From Elysia chlorotica (taxonomy: Eukaryota > Mollusca > Gastropoda > Plakobranchidae), in the NCBI GenBank assembly GCA_003991915.1, contig RQTK01001080.1:60453-124452 (forward strand): DNA of 64,000 nucleotides, written 5' to 3'. How positions within the stretch are numbered: position 1 is the first letter of the stretch; each line of letters begins with the position of its first letter. Below, one piece after another: positions 28,437 through 40,894 of this stretch. A program made the position numbers and the translations under genes. The notes under the pieces were generated by a model. It was not told where the DNA came from. It did no database searches and saw only the letters and a list, made by a program, of their open reading frames with translations.

Positions 28437-28437
28437 T

Positions 28438-28480
<43 letters not shown>
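28437..28480. repeat. (CT)n microsatellite
   Basis: Short CT repeat within a pyrimidine-rich patch. Confidence 0.93.
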
Positions 28481-28481
<1 letters not shown>

Positions 28482-28948
28482 GCTCTTTCTCCCTATGCCT
28501 TTCTCTATCTCTGAGTTAAACGTCTCCAATAAGGACCCTATATGGCGAAGTATTTAAACGCTCTGCCATACACATTTTTAGATGAGTATTAGGTTGTTTT
28601 GGAAATTAATACAATTCATTCTTTAGGTTGACAGAAAATATTGACGCGAGAAATGGCCTTCCATCTAGTTTCTGTATTGGTTTTCATAGATTCGTAGTTC
28701 AGAATAATATGGTTTTTACTTATCTTTTGGTTCATACAATGTATATGCGTAGAAGAACATTACAGCAACTACGGTTAATCTAGCCAGTCTATAAAAACAA
28801 AACGGCCTTTTGTTATTCGCAAACGTTGCATCAAGGATATTAGGATTTTCATAACTAGAATGCGAGAAAAGAGAGACTGCTTATAATTTCACTTATGCAT
28901 AAGGTAAGTAGTAAGAGACTACAAAGATGTCCTACATCGATAGAACGG

Positions 28949-29005
<57 letters not shown>

Positions 29006-29044
29006 GGATAGATGGATATATGGATAGATGTATAGATAGATAGA
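28949..29044. repeat. (GATA)n tetranucleotide repeat
   Basis: GATA repeat with a few ATGG interruptions towards its right end. Confidence 0.97.
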
Positions 29045-30719
29045 TACATAGATAAATAGTGAAATTAACAAAATGAGGAGGAGAGAAAAACAGTCAAAGA
29101 CAAAGAAAATAAATCAAAAACAAGGGTGAAAGATATTGATAAAAAATAAACAAAGAGCGGAGTACAACAAGGGATAGTAAGTCAACTTGATAGAAAAGCA
29201 GCAGAGCTGAAATAAATTTTCCTTTTCGCAAGTTTATCGTTTGGGTTACCTTGCCTACCTCCCCTAGATGTGATTTTCTTTTGGGTTAACGTACTTTCCT
29301 TACCACTGAAACCGAACATCTGATTCGTTATTGACTAGTGACAACCAACCCTACAGTATTCGATGGACTTGGACTCGGGGGATGATTCGGTTTCCCACCA
29401 TTTAATGACATGATTTGAAATTTAACCTAATGTACACCAACTTAGATCCTTAGCGTAAATTAGAATCGTGGTAAATTCAAAGACCGTCCACAAAATACCC
29501 AATTTTTTCCCAGTTCAGAAGCGCAGAAAGAAGAATGGGGAAATAGAACATCAACAACGCGAAACCTAAATCAATTGAATATCCAACACTTCAACTTCAA
29601 CTCCTTCCGGGCTTAAACTAGGGAAGGGTACGCTGGGGTAAAACAAAACTAATATACTGCGAACCAAGCATGGGCGAACTACGTCCAATAATTATGTATA
29701 AGTGTCAACACGACAAACCTTAGTGTTTTCGATATAATAGGAACTCCGAGTCAGCTGATTATATAGTCCTTCTTTGCCCTGTAACAAACTCAAAGGAGGA
29801 TTATTGTAACACGGCGCAGGCGAGACTATCTGACATCTGTATCTGCTATCCTTAGGTACAGGTCATACTGTCGATGATAAGCTAACATATTGGATGGGCA
29901 GGCTAAACGCGTTGTAGACATGGGATACTGTTACCGTTTCCCCGTAAAAATGAGATAATTATGGAACTTTTGGTTTACGATTTGCTTTGAAAGTTAAAAA
30001 ATAATTATAGGCTAAGATAGTTATCGCCACACCTATGAATTTATCTCTTGTAATTTGCATAAAAGCGACAGGAATGTGATTTTTGAAAACTTCGTTTTTA
30101 AAATTGAAATTTACGGTAAAAAATATGCCTATTTCTTGAAGCCATAGAAATGTAATCGTTGTATTTACAACCGTACTAGAACTACTAGCAATAAATGTAT
30201 TAAGATCTTCTATTCTCACAATTTTTCAATTGCTTCCCGCTCCTTCAAAAGGTACCGAAATAAATTTGCAAACGCTTTATAATCTATCATACCGGTTCGC
30301 CAAGAACTCAACACAAATGTTGGAGAATGAGATATTACTTGGCCAGCGTTAGGTTAAGACATTAAAATACGATCATACAGTGAAAGTCCAGGCCACGCAT
30401 TTTGTTCGGGGATATCCGTATGGGAGAATCACCTCGATGAGAGGCTTCTCCTACAACAACCTGTGGGACATGTAACGAAAAATATAAACGTAATTGACTC
30501 GTGCCGGCGCTACCTTTCTTTATGTATCTTTATAGATGGCTCTTTGTTTGAATTTTCCGTTCCCCTTCCCAGCATTCTTTGCATGGCTCATGACATGAAG
30601 AATATGCTCTCAACAACTACAGCAGATGTCTAATACATTTTCTTCCCTTTTGTAACGTTTCCACCTTATTTATTGGGTAAGAATGAGGACAAAATAAAAA
30701 AGCCTTAAAAGTACGAAGA

Positions 30720-30738
30720 AAAAAGAGAGAAAGAGAAA

Positions 30739-30808
<70 letters not shown>

Positions 30809-30829
30809 CAGAGAGAGAAAGAGAGAGAG

Positions 30830-30863
<34 letters not shown>
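30720..30863. repeat. (AG)n microsatellite
   Basis: Long purine repeat with scattered AAAG and ATAG units. Confidence 0.97.
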
Positions 30864-31225
30864 AATAAGGAAAATAATAGGGTAACCACGTGCAGGCTAA
30901 AAATGATAAATATAAAAGTATGATTAACTTGAAAATGTTGATTAACAAAGCTCATTAACATGTGTAAATGAACAATTATAGTTATTACAGTTTTTATTTA
31001 TTTTGGTTTTCTTTAGCCGCGTATATTATGTCTACGTGAGAGGAACACAATTTTGTGTTTGCTGTGGCAATTCTCGCAAGCCTTTTATCTATTTTGGGAT
31101 AGCACAGTGCATTAATCTGGTCTGCCAAAACGCTTTCCATTAGCTTTTATATTCTAAGAAACAAAGGGCGACTAGTGATAAAATAACACTTCTATGTGAT
31201 CAGTAAATCAAGATCTGAGATAACG

Positions 31226-31332
31226 GGTCGCAAGTACAACATCGCAGGAGCTTACAACCCGTCGTAAGCCTTCCGACTTCGATGTCTTACGGCGAGTTGT
31301 GAGCTTATCACAACGTTGTACTTACAGCCCCT
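31226..31332. mobile_element. foldback (MITE-like) element, solo copy
   Basis: The left part, from agtacaac through gagcttacaacccgtcgtaag, is an imperfect reverse complement of the right part, from cttacggcgagttgtgagctt to gttgtactta. Arms of about 38 bases surround a 17-base centre. The outer and inner blocks recur in the same order around the 36-bp minisatellite at 40890-41400. No transposase or clear target-site duplication is visible, so element status is inferred. Confidence 0.6.
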
Positions 31333-31339
31333 ATCAGAA

Positions 31340-33000
31340 AACGCAACAGCAAAGGCACTTCATGTAAGGCTGCACCATTGTTGTGACATTGCTTACTCAT
31401 AGGCTGCTACATAGCAGTGTTCACCAAATCGGCTGTTGCTGGCTTGGAGGAACTACTAGATTCTAGAAACTACTCGACGTTTAATCACCTTTTTTACCAG
31501 CAGCTCGCACACATTATGCGCGGGATGATTACGCTCTTGTGCTAGTACCTATTCTATTGAATTACATATCTTCCGTTTCAAAATAATAAAATATTAATAT
31601 TAAAGCTTTTATCTATTCAAACTGTTGGAAATTCCCTTAAATAATGCGCACACAAGGAAAGGGCTTAGAATTCTGCGATGAAAAATTAAGAATGTAATGT
31701 TTTGGACCTTTCGTGATTTTTTTATATAGCTACGAGTACTTAGGTCAAGAGATTTCTAGATCTGTGCGTAGTGTGTATAAGAACAGATCGCGGTAGTGTG
31801 GATGGAGGGTGATTGGTGGTTTTTGTAGATAGAGGGGTGTTCATACTTCTGATCGTGTTGTAACATCCTGCCACAGTGAGCGCTGCTATTTTGCTGTTAT
31901 TAAGATCCATTATAGACTTATATATCGTCAAGATAGTGTGTCCTAGTCTACGTGAATTATAATAATTCAATAATTGATCTACAACAGGGACTAACTTCAC
32001 CGAAAAAACGTCTCAGTAGTTTAAAAAAAAAAAAAACAATAGTGGAGCATGAAGCTATCAACGTCCATGACACCGAGATGTGGTTTTAGACCAAAACAGA
32101 TAGGTAAGACTGTGAATAGGTTTAAACAAAGGGGAAAACTAGCAAGGGCGGTGAGAACGTGGAGAAGGAGCTGGAACTAGGGTGTCTTTCCATTGAGGTG
32201 AGGTCCCACGAACAACAGCGGACAGAGACAAGAGATCAACTTGGTATTGACGTATTATTATTCAACAGACTTGAAGAGAATTGAGTGACAGTTAAAAAGT
32301 AAATCATAAAAATAAGCGTTCGTCCTAGGATACACAGTGTATATATCGAAATGATATTCAGAAGTTAAGAAATTATAAATGCCAGAAAAGTAGACTTCTA
32401 CATCAAACGAGCAGTAGCATTATAACAAAACGCATAAGATAAATGATCTCAACATAGACACAGTTTAACATCAAACGTTGTAGTTTTTATCCCGTTGTCA
32501 GCAGCTTGAAGCTTTTACATGAGGCGATGAACCAACACGACCATTACCCCGCGCCAGACCGCACAAAAATCTCCCAGACAGAAGACTTCAATTACACAAA
32601 CCTGGAATCTCACGTGGACAGAGACACTTTACATCGCACAAATTTTGTGCCAATTGGCGGGCGTACCTCATCGACTTCCAGACTCGCTGAACAGAGAGTC
32701 CAAGAAAAAACAATATCCAGGAGATGATTGGGAAATAGTTGTATGTCATTAACTCATTCCATACTGTTATTGTTCTTAACGACTTCGCACACATGTTAAC
32801 AGCCCAGTTGGTGTCAGCACTTCTACACGTGGATGTTTTCCAAGCCTTTTAAGTTTCTTGGCGTGCTTGCAAGCTAGGGCTTACTCTTACTCTCTATCTT
32901 TTAACTCAAAGAAAAACGAGGCTTAGCTAAACCATTGTGTTCATCGCATCCCGTGTATAAAACTATGACACATGCAACGATTAATGTTAAGTGTGAAACC
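31340..33000. other. stretch without recognised gene
   Basis: An A run near 32025-32038 is the only marked feature. No SINE or LINE could be tied to it. Confidence 0.5.

Positions 33001-33003
<3 letters not shown>

Positions 33004-33088
<85 letters not shown>
33004..33088. repeat. (AG)n microsatellite
   Basis: Perfect AG repeat of about 85 bases. Confidence 0.98.
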
Positions 33089-33090
<2 letters not shown>

Positions 33091-33599
33091 AGATACTGAG
33101 AGAATGGAAACTGATGAAGGAAACGGAGAGAGCAGGTCTTCATATTTTTTTCATTATTTTCTTAAGTGGCGATAGCTATAGTTGATTATCTTTTCTTACA
33201 CCAGCCTGAAAACGTCTTTTTGTAAAAAAAAACCCACTTACTTTTTGCGCATTATAATTGACCAACACTTATTTCTAAGCAAGAGCTTAAAACTTTATCC
33301 AGATTAGTTTTCGATGACGTGTTCTTGTGATGTTCATTATGCTTATCTTTATTTTATTTTTTAATTACGCTGGTCATAATTTTTTCTTATAGCGTCAATT
33401 ATGATTTATAAATCCGATTATAATTATGTTATGAAGATCAAGAAGCGAAGTGCAGCAGCGGCATTGTCATCATTTGGATATTTCAGTGACTGGGTCTAGA
33501 AGCTCTAGGCTGACAGTGGGATCATTTTGGCGTGATTGTAAAAACCTGTATATTTTGTAAGGTTTGGCGTGTCCCTTTTCCACCTTTATAAGCAGCAGC

Positions 33600-33930
33600 C
33601 AGGCTATATCTAGAACGGGTCCCAAGTATAATTTCTGACATTTATATGCTGTCACACATAGACGGTGCGGAGATGATACCAGGACTACTGCCCTAGCCGG
33701 TCACATAATAATTATACTGACGCAGACCCAGCCAGTAGGAATTCTCATGCTACTGGTTGACAATAACTTTCATCCGAGCTAGTTAAAACACTTATTGTTT
33801 TATAAAGCTGTAAGCTTACTAAGTTAAAAGGATTTTGTTCCGCGCCTTGACCCAACCCACATACTTTCCATGTGCTCGAACCACGGCGGACCTTTTGCGT
33901 CGGAAGCCGATGTTCTAACCCATGACCACC
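33600..33930 (-). mobile_element. SINE family A, copy 2, interrupted
   Basis: The body (33612-33742, with gggtcccaag, atgctgtcacaca and gacgcagacccagccagtag) and the tRNA-like head (about 33875-33926, ctcgaaccacggcggacctt and gcgtcggaagccgatgttct) are both present. About 130 unrelated bases separate them, where copies 1 and 3 are continuous. An insertion or rearrangement is likely. Confidence 0.6.
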
Positions 33931-33962
33931 CCCCCCCCCCCCCACACCACCCCCACACACAC
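33927..33962. repeat. C-rich homopolymer and CA tract
   Basis: About 17 consecutive C followed by ACACC/CACA units directly beside the SINE head. The complementary G run could form quadruplex structure and may also be a length error. Confidence 0.9.
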
Positions 33963-33999
33963 CCCGAAGAGGCTGTAGACATTATGTTGATTATCGCAT

Positions 34000-34894
34000 G
34001 GGTTGCGCCTACCACAAACTATGCATCTTTGGTGTTTTTGTTTTTTTAATGTCTGAGAAATCCTACGCTAAATGCGTATTTTAAAGGATAAGATGCAATA
34101 GTCACAAGGAATAATAAGCAAAACAATTTTAGAAAATATTTCAAATACTAAGAAGTTGCGTTCCAAAAAGCAGAACAAGAATGATGTATCTTTTGAATTT
34201 AAGAATTAAATTTTCTCACTTTTCAGAGCCGACATCTACAGTTTTTAGTTCTTAAAATGCCTTTGCTTGTTGTTTAACGGATTATTTGTGTTGCTTTACA
34301 TTAAGTGTGTATTTTGATACGATTTTCAAGTTTAATAGGAGAGAAGCAGCCCAACCCTTGGTTTTCTGATAAATTACCCCACACGGTATGTCGGGGTTTT
34401 AAAATGTTCAGGACTAAAAAGAATCTACAGTTCCATGAGTTTTGATATAGACAGTATACATTTTAAGATTCAAAAATGGAAAAATGAAAATTAAAAACAA
34501 AAAAATAAAACTGGCAAAATGAAGTATACAATAAAACACAGACGCTCACCTTAAATGTCATTTCTGACACGTACTTGTTTGAAAACTCAAGCTGAAAGGA
34601 TTTTTTTTCAAAACGATGGCTTCTAGTAAAACTCCGTACTAACTAGATGGGACATATCATTCTTTGATGGGTTTAAATTGTTGGTACGAAGCGGCTGTTT
34701 ATCTCAATTACATGTTGGCAGGTGAGGCTCAAAGAATTTTTAAAGTTCTATGTATATGTTTGACTACTGATTCATTCTTGAGATGATGGGTTTAATTTTA
34801 AAGACGTTTCAAATGTTCGCTATATATTTGTATACCGCTCGATTTGTTTTAAACTTTTAAGACACTCTTTGTTGTAGTTCAAAAGAATCTCTGT
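34000..34894. other. AT-rich stretch, nothing recognised
   Basis: No gene or element could be supported before the TTAA that opens the MITE. Confidence 0.5.
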
Positions 34895-35451
34895 TTAACC
34901 CTTTCATGACGTACAAGCTTCACCGTAGGTCCGATTTTTTTATTATTAACAAAATGCCTAGCCCACGTACACTGCAAATCCGCCTATTTCCCCATGACAC
35001 TTAGACGTATTATCTACGTCGTTTGTTTGACTGCGTAAAAGAGGCACGGAATGCAAAGCAATTAAAAAGCAATTAAAAAACCGATCTGACAGTAGAGTTC
35101 AGCGATGTTGAAAATGTACGAATCACACCACTCTTCAATTTTCGTCGTTCCCTACAAAAAATTTAAACTGCAAGTCACGATCAAGCCTTCAACTATTTTT
35201 TCCTTCGCATTTTTTGTTGATTTTTTAAATCGTTTTTTCTATCTTTGTTTTCCAATCCTCTTGAATTATGTACCATTGGAAAGAAAATTTTATTAGCTTT
35301 CTATTGATGTTTCATACAGGTGTATATGACCATTTTCAAAAAAAATTATTATAAGAGGTTTACTAGCACCACATATAAAATGCCTACGTCATGGGTAACC
35401 AGAAAAAGTCCATCATGGTGATTGAAAATACCTCAGTCACGAAGGGGTTAA
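34895..35451. mobile_element. piggyBac-type MITE (non-autonomous), TTAA-flanked
   Basis: The 549-base interior (34899-35447) starts CCCTTTCATGAC and ends GTCACGAAGGGG. These are near-perfect terminal inverted repeats, and both ends are flanked by TTAA (34895-34898 and 35448-35451), the piggyBac target. The interior is AT-rich and has no transposase frame. Element limits are clear from the sequence; mobilisation by a piggyBac transposase is inferred from the CCC/TTAA signature. Confidence 0.82.
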
Positions 35452-35639
35452 CTACAGAGAAGACTTTACTAAACAGATTTAACACCTTGTTTTGTGATAG
35501 GCTTTGAACAAACTAGATTTCTCTCAAGAAATTTGGTATTGGAAGTAAAATCGAGTATTAGTTTTATATAGCTGTAAAGAAATCTACATTAAAAATTATT
35601 TCAATTTCCACACTAGAAAAAAAACAACAAAAAACGTCA

Positions 35640-35700
35640 GAATCTAGATCGTCTTGTGGACGGATTCCGAGAATAACATCTAACACAGAGACAACGGAGG
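35640..35700. mobile_element. possible SINE family A body fragment
   Basis: cttgtggacggattccgaga followed by ataacatctaacacagagac resembles the body start of the other copies (ttgtggacgggtcccaagac...). The match is short and decayed. Confidence 0.3.
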
Positions 35701-36149
35701 TACCGAAACGGTCAATGGTAAATAAGTACCGATAATAATTTAATGAATTCGGGTACGTTTCTGGAAATAATAAGATGGTTTGGATTCGTGTGAGTCGATT
35801 GTTGGCGACAACGTAGCCCCGTCTCTTCAGTCTTAAATTATTCTTCTAATTTCCAAAATACTAATATAACACTTAACTTAATATTATTTTAGAAATTAGA
35901 AGGCAGTGGTAAGTGTCGTTAACGTTGGCGTTGGTGAGGAGTGGCCGCATAATACAAATTATTTCCTGCACTCCAAAGATCTGCGTACTTCAGTCTGACA
36001 AGGCTGCAAACATTTTACGGGGAACTCCTAACACTTGCGACTTTAACACGTAGTGAATAAGCGGCGCTCCTTCCATCTTAGGTGACCCTAGGACAAGTCA
36101 CTATGTAGCTATGTTACGTCGTGGAAGGGCCTCAAGACCAAAGTTCGAT

Positions 36150-36342
36150 AGCTTAGCTTGCTGCCTCACATGCACAAAGACAAAACAGGGGGTCCACGAT
36201 TTTTCCATCTGCCGGGAAAATCATAACACCGATTTTTTTTACTAACCATTCGGACTAAGGCTATCCGATCTGGGACAGAAACACAGATTTCCCAATTGAA
36301 ATCGAGCACTCTATCATTGGGCCATACCGCCCCCTCTCTTAC
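36150..36342 (-). mobile_element. possible degenerate tRNA-derived SINE
   Basis: On - the start GGGCGGTATGGCCCAATGAT then AGAGTGCTCGA looks like the acceptor and D-arm region of a tRNA. A decayed T-arm-like TTTCTGTCCC follows about 35 bases later. No full cloverleaf can be drawn. Confidence 0.35.
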
Positions 36343-36737
36343 ACATACCCTGTTTTTTTTTAAAATCCGTTCTTTGAAGAACAAGCAAATTCTTTTAAGC
36401 CTTTTGAACTCCATAAATATTGCGCATGTTTATTGCCATACCGCTGACGTATGTCCGCCAATTTGCAAATTATTGTTTATTGTAAGCGTTCCAAATTTTC
36501 ATCGTCGAGTCGCCAATTTTTCAGCGGTAATACTTAACAGAAAGCATCTGCTGCGAAGAGCTCTAGCGCAGCAATTAAGCTAGGGTGCCAATCACAAAAA
36601 GTCATCTTCTTAACTCAACAGTCCGATTCGCACTGCTCCTGTTTCGGCACGATTTGACGGTCTCGGATTTTAACAACTATCACGCACGGATTGGTGCATT
36701 TAAAGTAGAAATTAGAGATAATTGTGGATGAGAGAAG

Positions 36738-36767
36738 GAGGGAGAGAGAGAGAGGGAGAGAAAGAGG

Positions 36768-36836
<69 letters not shown>
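36738..36836. repeat. (AG)n microsatellite
   Basis: Purine repeat, perfect AG at about 36780-36834. Confidence 0.97.
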
Positions 36837-36843
<7 letters not shown>

Positions 36844-37343
36844 CAGACAAAGAGTGAGAGAGCCTGGGGGAGGAAGGGGGGCAGGTAGACAGAGTAGGGA
36901 GAGAAAAAAAATAGAGAGAGATAGAGTGAGAGGGAGAAAATGGTATAGAGGCAGAAACACATACAGACAGAGATAGACACTTTTAAAACTTATTATTATT
37001 TATGTGGTATTTTTTTATATCAGTAAGTTTTTCAATTATTCTGTCCATATAATTATATTATGTAAGCCATTTTTGTTTGCTTCTTTTATTAGATGTATCT
37101 TTCAAAGCCATTCAAAATACCAACTGAAGTTAACTGAAGGGTGAAATCTGAGCATAAGTAAAGGAAAACAATAAAAATGTGTGTGTCTACCTGGAAATAC
37201 TTGAGAAAAAATACTCAGTTTTTTAGATCTACGTCATCTGGTAAATGTATTCTCAAATCCACGTAGAGCATCTGAGTGGAAAGAAGAATAGCTGCTGTCT
37301 AGGTCCACTCGGAATGTATAATATGGACAAGTTTGCTTATGAT

Positions 37344-37458
<115 letters not shown>

Positions 37459-37732
37459 NNNNNNNNNNNNNNNNNNNNNNNNNNNNNNNNNNNNNNNNNN
37501 NNNNNNNNNNNNNNNNNNNNNNNNNNNNNNNNNNNNNNNNNNNNNNNNNNNNNNNNNNNNNNNNNNNNNNNNNNNNNNNNNNNNNNNNNNNNNNNNNNNN
37601 NNNNNNNNNNNNNNNNNNNNNNNNNNNNNNNNNNNNNNNNNNNNNNNNNNNNNNNNNNNNNNNNNNNNNNNNNNNNNNNNNNNNNNNNNNNNNNNNNNNN
37701 NNNNNNNNNNNNNNNNNNNNNNNNNNNNNNNN
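37459..37732. other. assembly gap (274 N)
   Basis: Unknown bases. Frames drawn across it are meaningless. Confidence 1.
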
Positions 37733-38849
37733 GGGAGGGTAATGCACGAGAAAAACCCAGAGAAATACATGTTCCATAACAGATATGCTGTACGGCCATA
37801 TTATTGTCGGCATGTTTAGAAAGAGCGCAAACAATTAGGCATCTTGTGAGCATTTTAAAGCTGTTAAACAAATGGCTTTAAAGGATTGTGAACTATTTAT
37901 AGATAACCATTTTCTTACCATTTACATATAATGCACTCTCCACCTGTTCATTTGAAGGGGAATTATGTTTGACCTCTATAACTATGCAATTGTAAAGGTA
38001 ACTCCAAATCTCTAGCAACATTCTCAATAACTATATTTATTTATAAATTTTATAATTTTGCACTAAACATTTAAAAAAAAGCATCTAATTTTTCGCTCTC
38101 ATTGTTTTTTTTTAAAACTCTATTGCGCACGTTACATAAACGCTTTGACATCATCATTGCTAGCAAGGTGGGTCTTGTAAACAATTCCCACTAAACTTTT
38201 TCTCTCTTTCTAAATCTACACCCAGACAACAAAGTCGAAAAAAGCTATTAAACTTAATGTTAACTCCCACAAAACCAGAGGAGAATACACAATGGGATTT
38301 TGGCACAATTTCGAATGCACCTCGATGTAACCTTAGATGATAGCTTTACTCACAATCCGAGAATGTGCAAAAGTGATGAGCAATGAAGAAGGCCATACAC
38401 GATAATGACATCTAAATATGAGTGTATATGTTAATTGTCGTGTTTTAAAAAAAAAAGTTATTTACATCATTATTTAATATTTCGTAATGTTTATAATTCT
38501 TTATCCTGTGTTATTGGAGTTTCTCTTTTGTTTTCATAAAGATTTTAAGATGCGAATATAGATATGATATTCACAATATTATGATAACTCAGTTTAAAAT
38601 TTAAATTTATCTAAATCAAATGAATTCAAATGCCCCTACCTTTAGATCATGTGAGCAATCAGTGTTCTTTGGTCTTAAATAATAATAATGAGCGTGTGAA
38701 TGGAATAATATATACACCATCATGCTACAGTCGTAAGCTAAGAATGTTTAGTTCTTAGCATAGCTGCCATAATATTTAATCTGAGCTCAATTTTGTTAGC
38801 ACTACTCTTTGAATGTTTGAACATCAGCAACGGAGCACCGTTGAAGACA

Positions 38850-38946
38850 GGACCTAAGTAAAGACGGTTGACAATCTCTCCGCACTGCCACACAGAGACA
38901 GGGTGGAGATGCTACGACTTCTGTTTCAGTCGGTAAAACTGCCCGC
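38850..38946 (-). mobile_element. SINE family A, copy 4, body fragment
   Basis: gttgacaatctctccgcact followed by gccacacagagacag and tcagtcggtaaaactg matches the body of the 41861 copy in order. The tRNA-like head is missing. A TTAA-CCCC motif follows within ten bases. Confidence 0.5.
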
Positions 38947-38952
38947 CTGATT

Positions 38953-39230
38953 TTAACCCCATTCGTGTCGTACATGTACAGCGTACGTCATGTTTCTCTC
39001 TATAAAAATACCGACAAGATGCCGTACCACGTACGTCAGGGTTTAGAGCTGCGTTTACTGTATAATATTATGACGAAATGTGTAATATTTCGATACCATT
39101 GGTACTAACGCTAAGACCAATTAGAAATTTGTTTTTATCGATATTTTTTCATAAAAGTAAACTCTTTTGTTTTAGAAAGCTAAATGATATTGTACTTGGT
39201 GCAAGCTATAACCCCCTTAGAAAAAAAAAA
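38953..39230. mobile_element. possible piggyBac-type MITE left end
   Basis: TTAA at 38953-38956 is followed by CCCCATTCGTGTCGTAC, resembling the terminal repeat of the 34899 element. A central accattgg word also recurs. No matching right end was found downstream, so the right limit is a guess. Confidence 0.35.
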
Positions 39231-39239
39231 GAAAGTCAC

Positions 39240-40250
39240 CAACCACTACCCCAAAAACCAAAAATGAATTCAAAACCAAACCAAAATAAACAAAATAAAC
39301 AACAGAATAAAAAAAAAACAACAACCCCCAAAATAAATTTAAAACACCATGAATATCATGGAAGAATGAGAGATCAAAGATGAGCTAGTTGAGGCTAGAA
39401 AATATATATCTTTGGCAAAAACTGTAAAAAAAATAAAAATAAAGTCAAATGGAATTTATGGGACATCTTAACGACGCAAAAGTATAAAACATTCAGCCTT
39501 AACTGGAAAATAGATGGTAAAAGAAATATAGGTAGGCAAATAAAAAAACCCATTTACATTGTCTAAACAGATTGGCAACCAATAAGGACAGGAGCAAATT
39601 AAGAATTTTTTAAGTTATCTGTGCACCGCATTATAACCTTGTCGGCAAAATTCTTCATTTTATTATTATAATTTTTTTTAAATAATTCCCCGCATGGTAG
39701 AAACAGAAACAATGTGAAGCATTCTTATCACTGTAAAATGATAAACTAATAATGCATTTAGACAGAGATGCCAACCAAATAAAAAAAAACAAGGAAATAA
39801 AAAACGACCGAAACCGATACCAACAAAAGTTTTTGCACGGATTTTCTAATAGTTGTTTTTTAGGCCTAAACCTTTACATCTGGCAAACCGGGTAAGTTCT
39901 CGGCTTTTAAAATAAATCTTAAAAAAATGAGGTCGTACAACATAGGTAGCGTTCACTGACCTTAACAAAAATGCGAATTTTGTTGGTGATGAGTATTTAG
40001 AAAAGACAAGGGAATGCGGCATGTGTTTTCTGTATTTCCCACAAGATACTGGAGATAGCCTATGTAAGGTGTATTCAACTTTATCATTGATTGCATGTCT
40101 CTCTCAAGTGTCAAGATTTGTTATCTATGTCTTTCTATCTATGCTTTTTATGTATCTGTCTCACCTTATTCTCATTCCATTCTCATCTCAATTCCATCTC
40201 TGGAAATCCCCTCCATTTAATTTCTTTTTCAACTTCTTTTTACGTAGCTC
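39240..40250. other. A-rich stretch without recognised gene
   Basis: Nothing could be supported. The open frame that starts near 40021 owes its length to the pyrimidine repeat that follows. Confidence 0.5.
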
Positions 40251-40257
40251 CCTAGAT

Positions 40258-40296
40258 CTCTCTCTCTCTCTCTCTCTCTCTCCCTCTATTTCTCTC

Positions 40297-40328
<32 letters not shown>

Positions 40329-40342
40329 CCTCTATTTCTCTC

Positions 40343-40374
<32 letters not shown>

Positions 40375-40388
40375 CCTCTATTTCTCTC

Positions 40389-40420
<32 letters not shown>

Positions 40421-40434
40421 CCTCTATTTCTCTC

Positions 40435-40466
<32 letters not shown>

Positions 40467-40480
40467 CCTCTATTTCTCTC

Positions 40481-40512
<32 letters not shown>

Positions 40513-40526
40513 CCTCTATTTCTCTC

Positions 40527-40558
<32 letters not shown>

Positions 40559-40572
40559 CCTCTATTTCTCTC

Positions 40573-40604
<32 letters not shown>

Positions 40605-40618
40605 CCTCTATTTCTCTC

Positions 40619-40650
<32 letters not shown>

Positions 40651-40664
40651 CCTCTATTTCTCTC

Positions 40665-40711
<47 letters not shown>
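40258..40711. repeat. 46-bp higher-order repeat in a (CT)n field
   Basis: The word ccctctatttctctctctct starts at 40282, 40328, 40374, 40420, 40466, 40512, 40558, 40604 and 40650: nine copies at an exact 46-base spacing with no visible differences. Such identity points to very recent expansion or to an assembly artefact. Confidence 0.95.
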
Positions 40712-40716
<5 letters not shown>

Positions 40717-40894
40717 TAAGTGTAACGCCTGCTAGATCTCAATAAAGATCTAACGACATTAAAAACAGAAATTAACGTGGTGAATTAAAGACCGGTGTTT
40801 CCTTCTGTAGCAGCTTGAGCTGGCTATATTACGACAAAAAGCATACCTATACGTGATGTCTTACACTTTTCTCCTCTTGATAGATGTAAATACT

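Larger units (their letters stand above)
27800..30600. other. stretch without recognised gene
   Basis: Only simple repeats (28437-28480 CT, 28949-29044 GATA) and small open frames without family resemblance. Confidence 0.5.

Noticed and set aside
38200-38360. LINE polymerase fragment (HLDVTLDDSFTHNPRM-like string)
   Set aside because: Resembles the LGVTLD block, but too short and without flanking motifs to support a call.
40021-40719. 232-residue open frame of Leu/Ser
   Set aside because: Its length is due to the CT field and the 46-bp higher-order repeat; no protein signal outside it.
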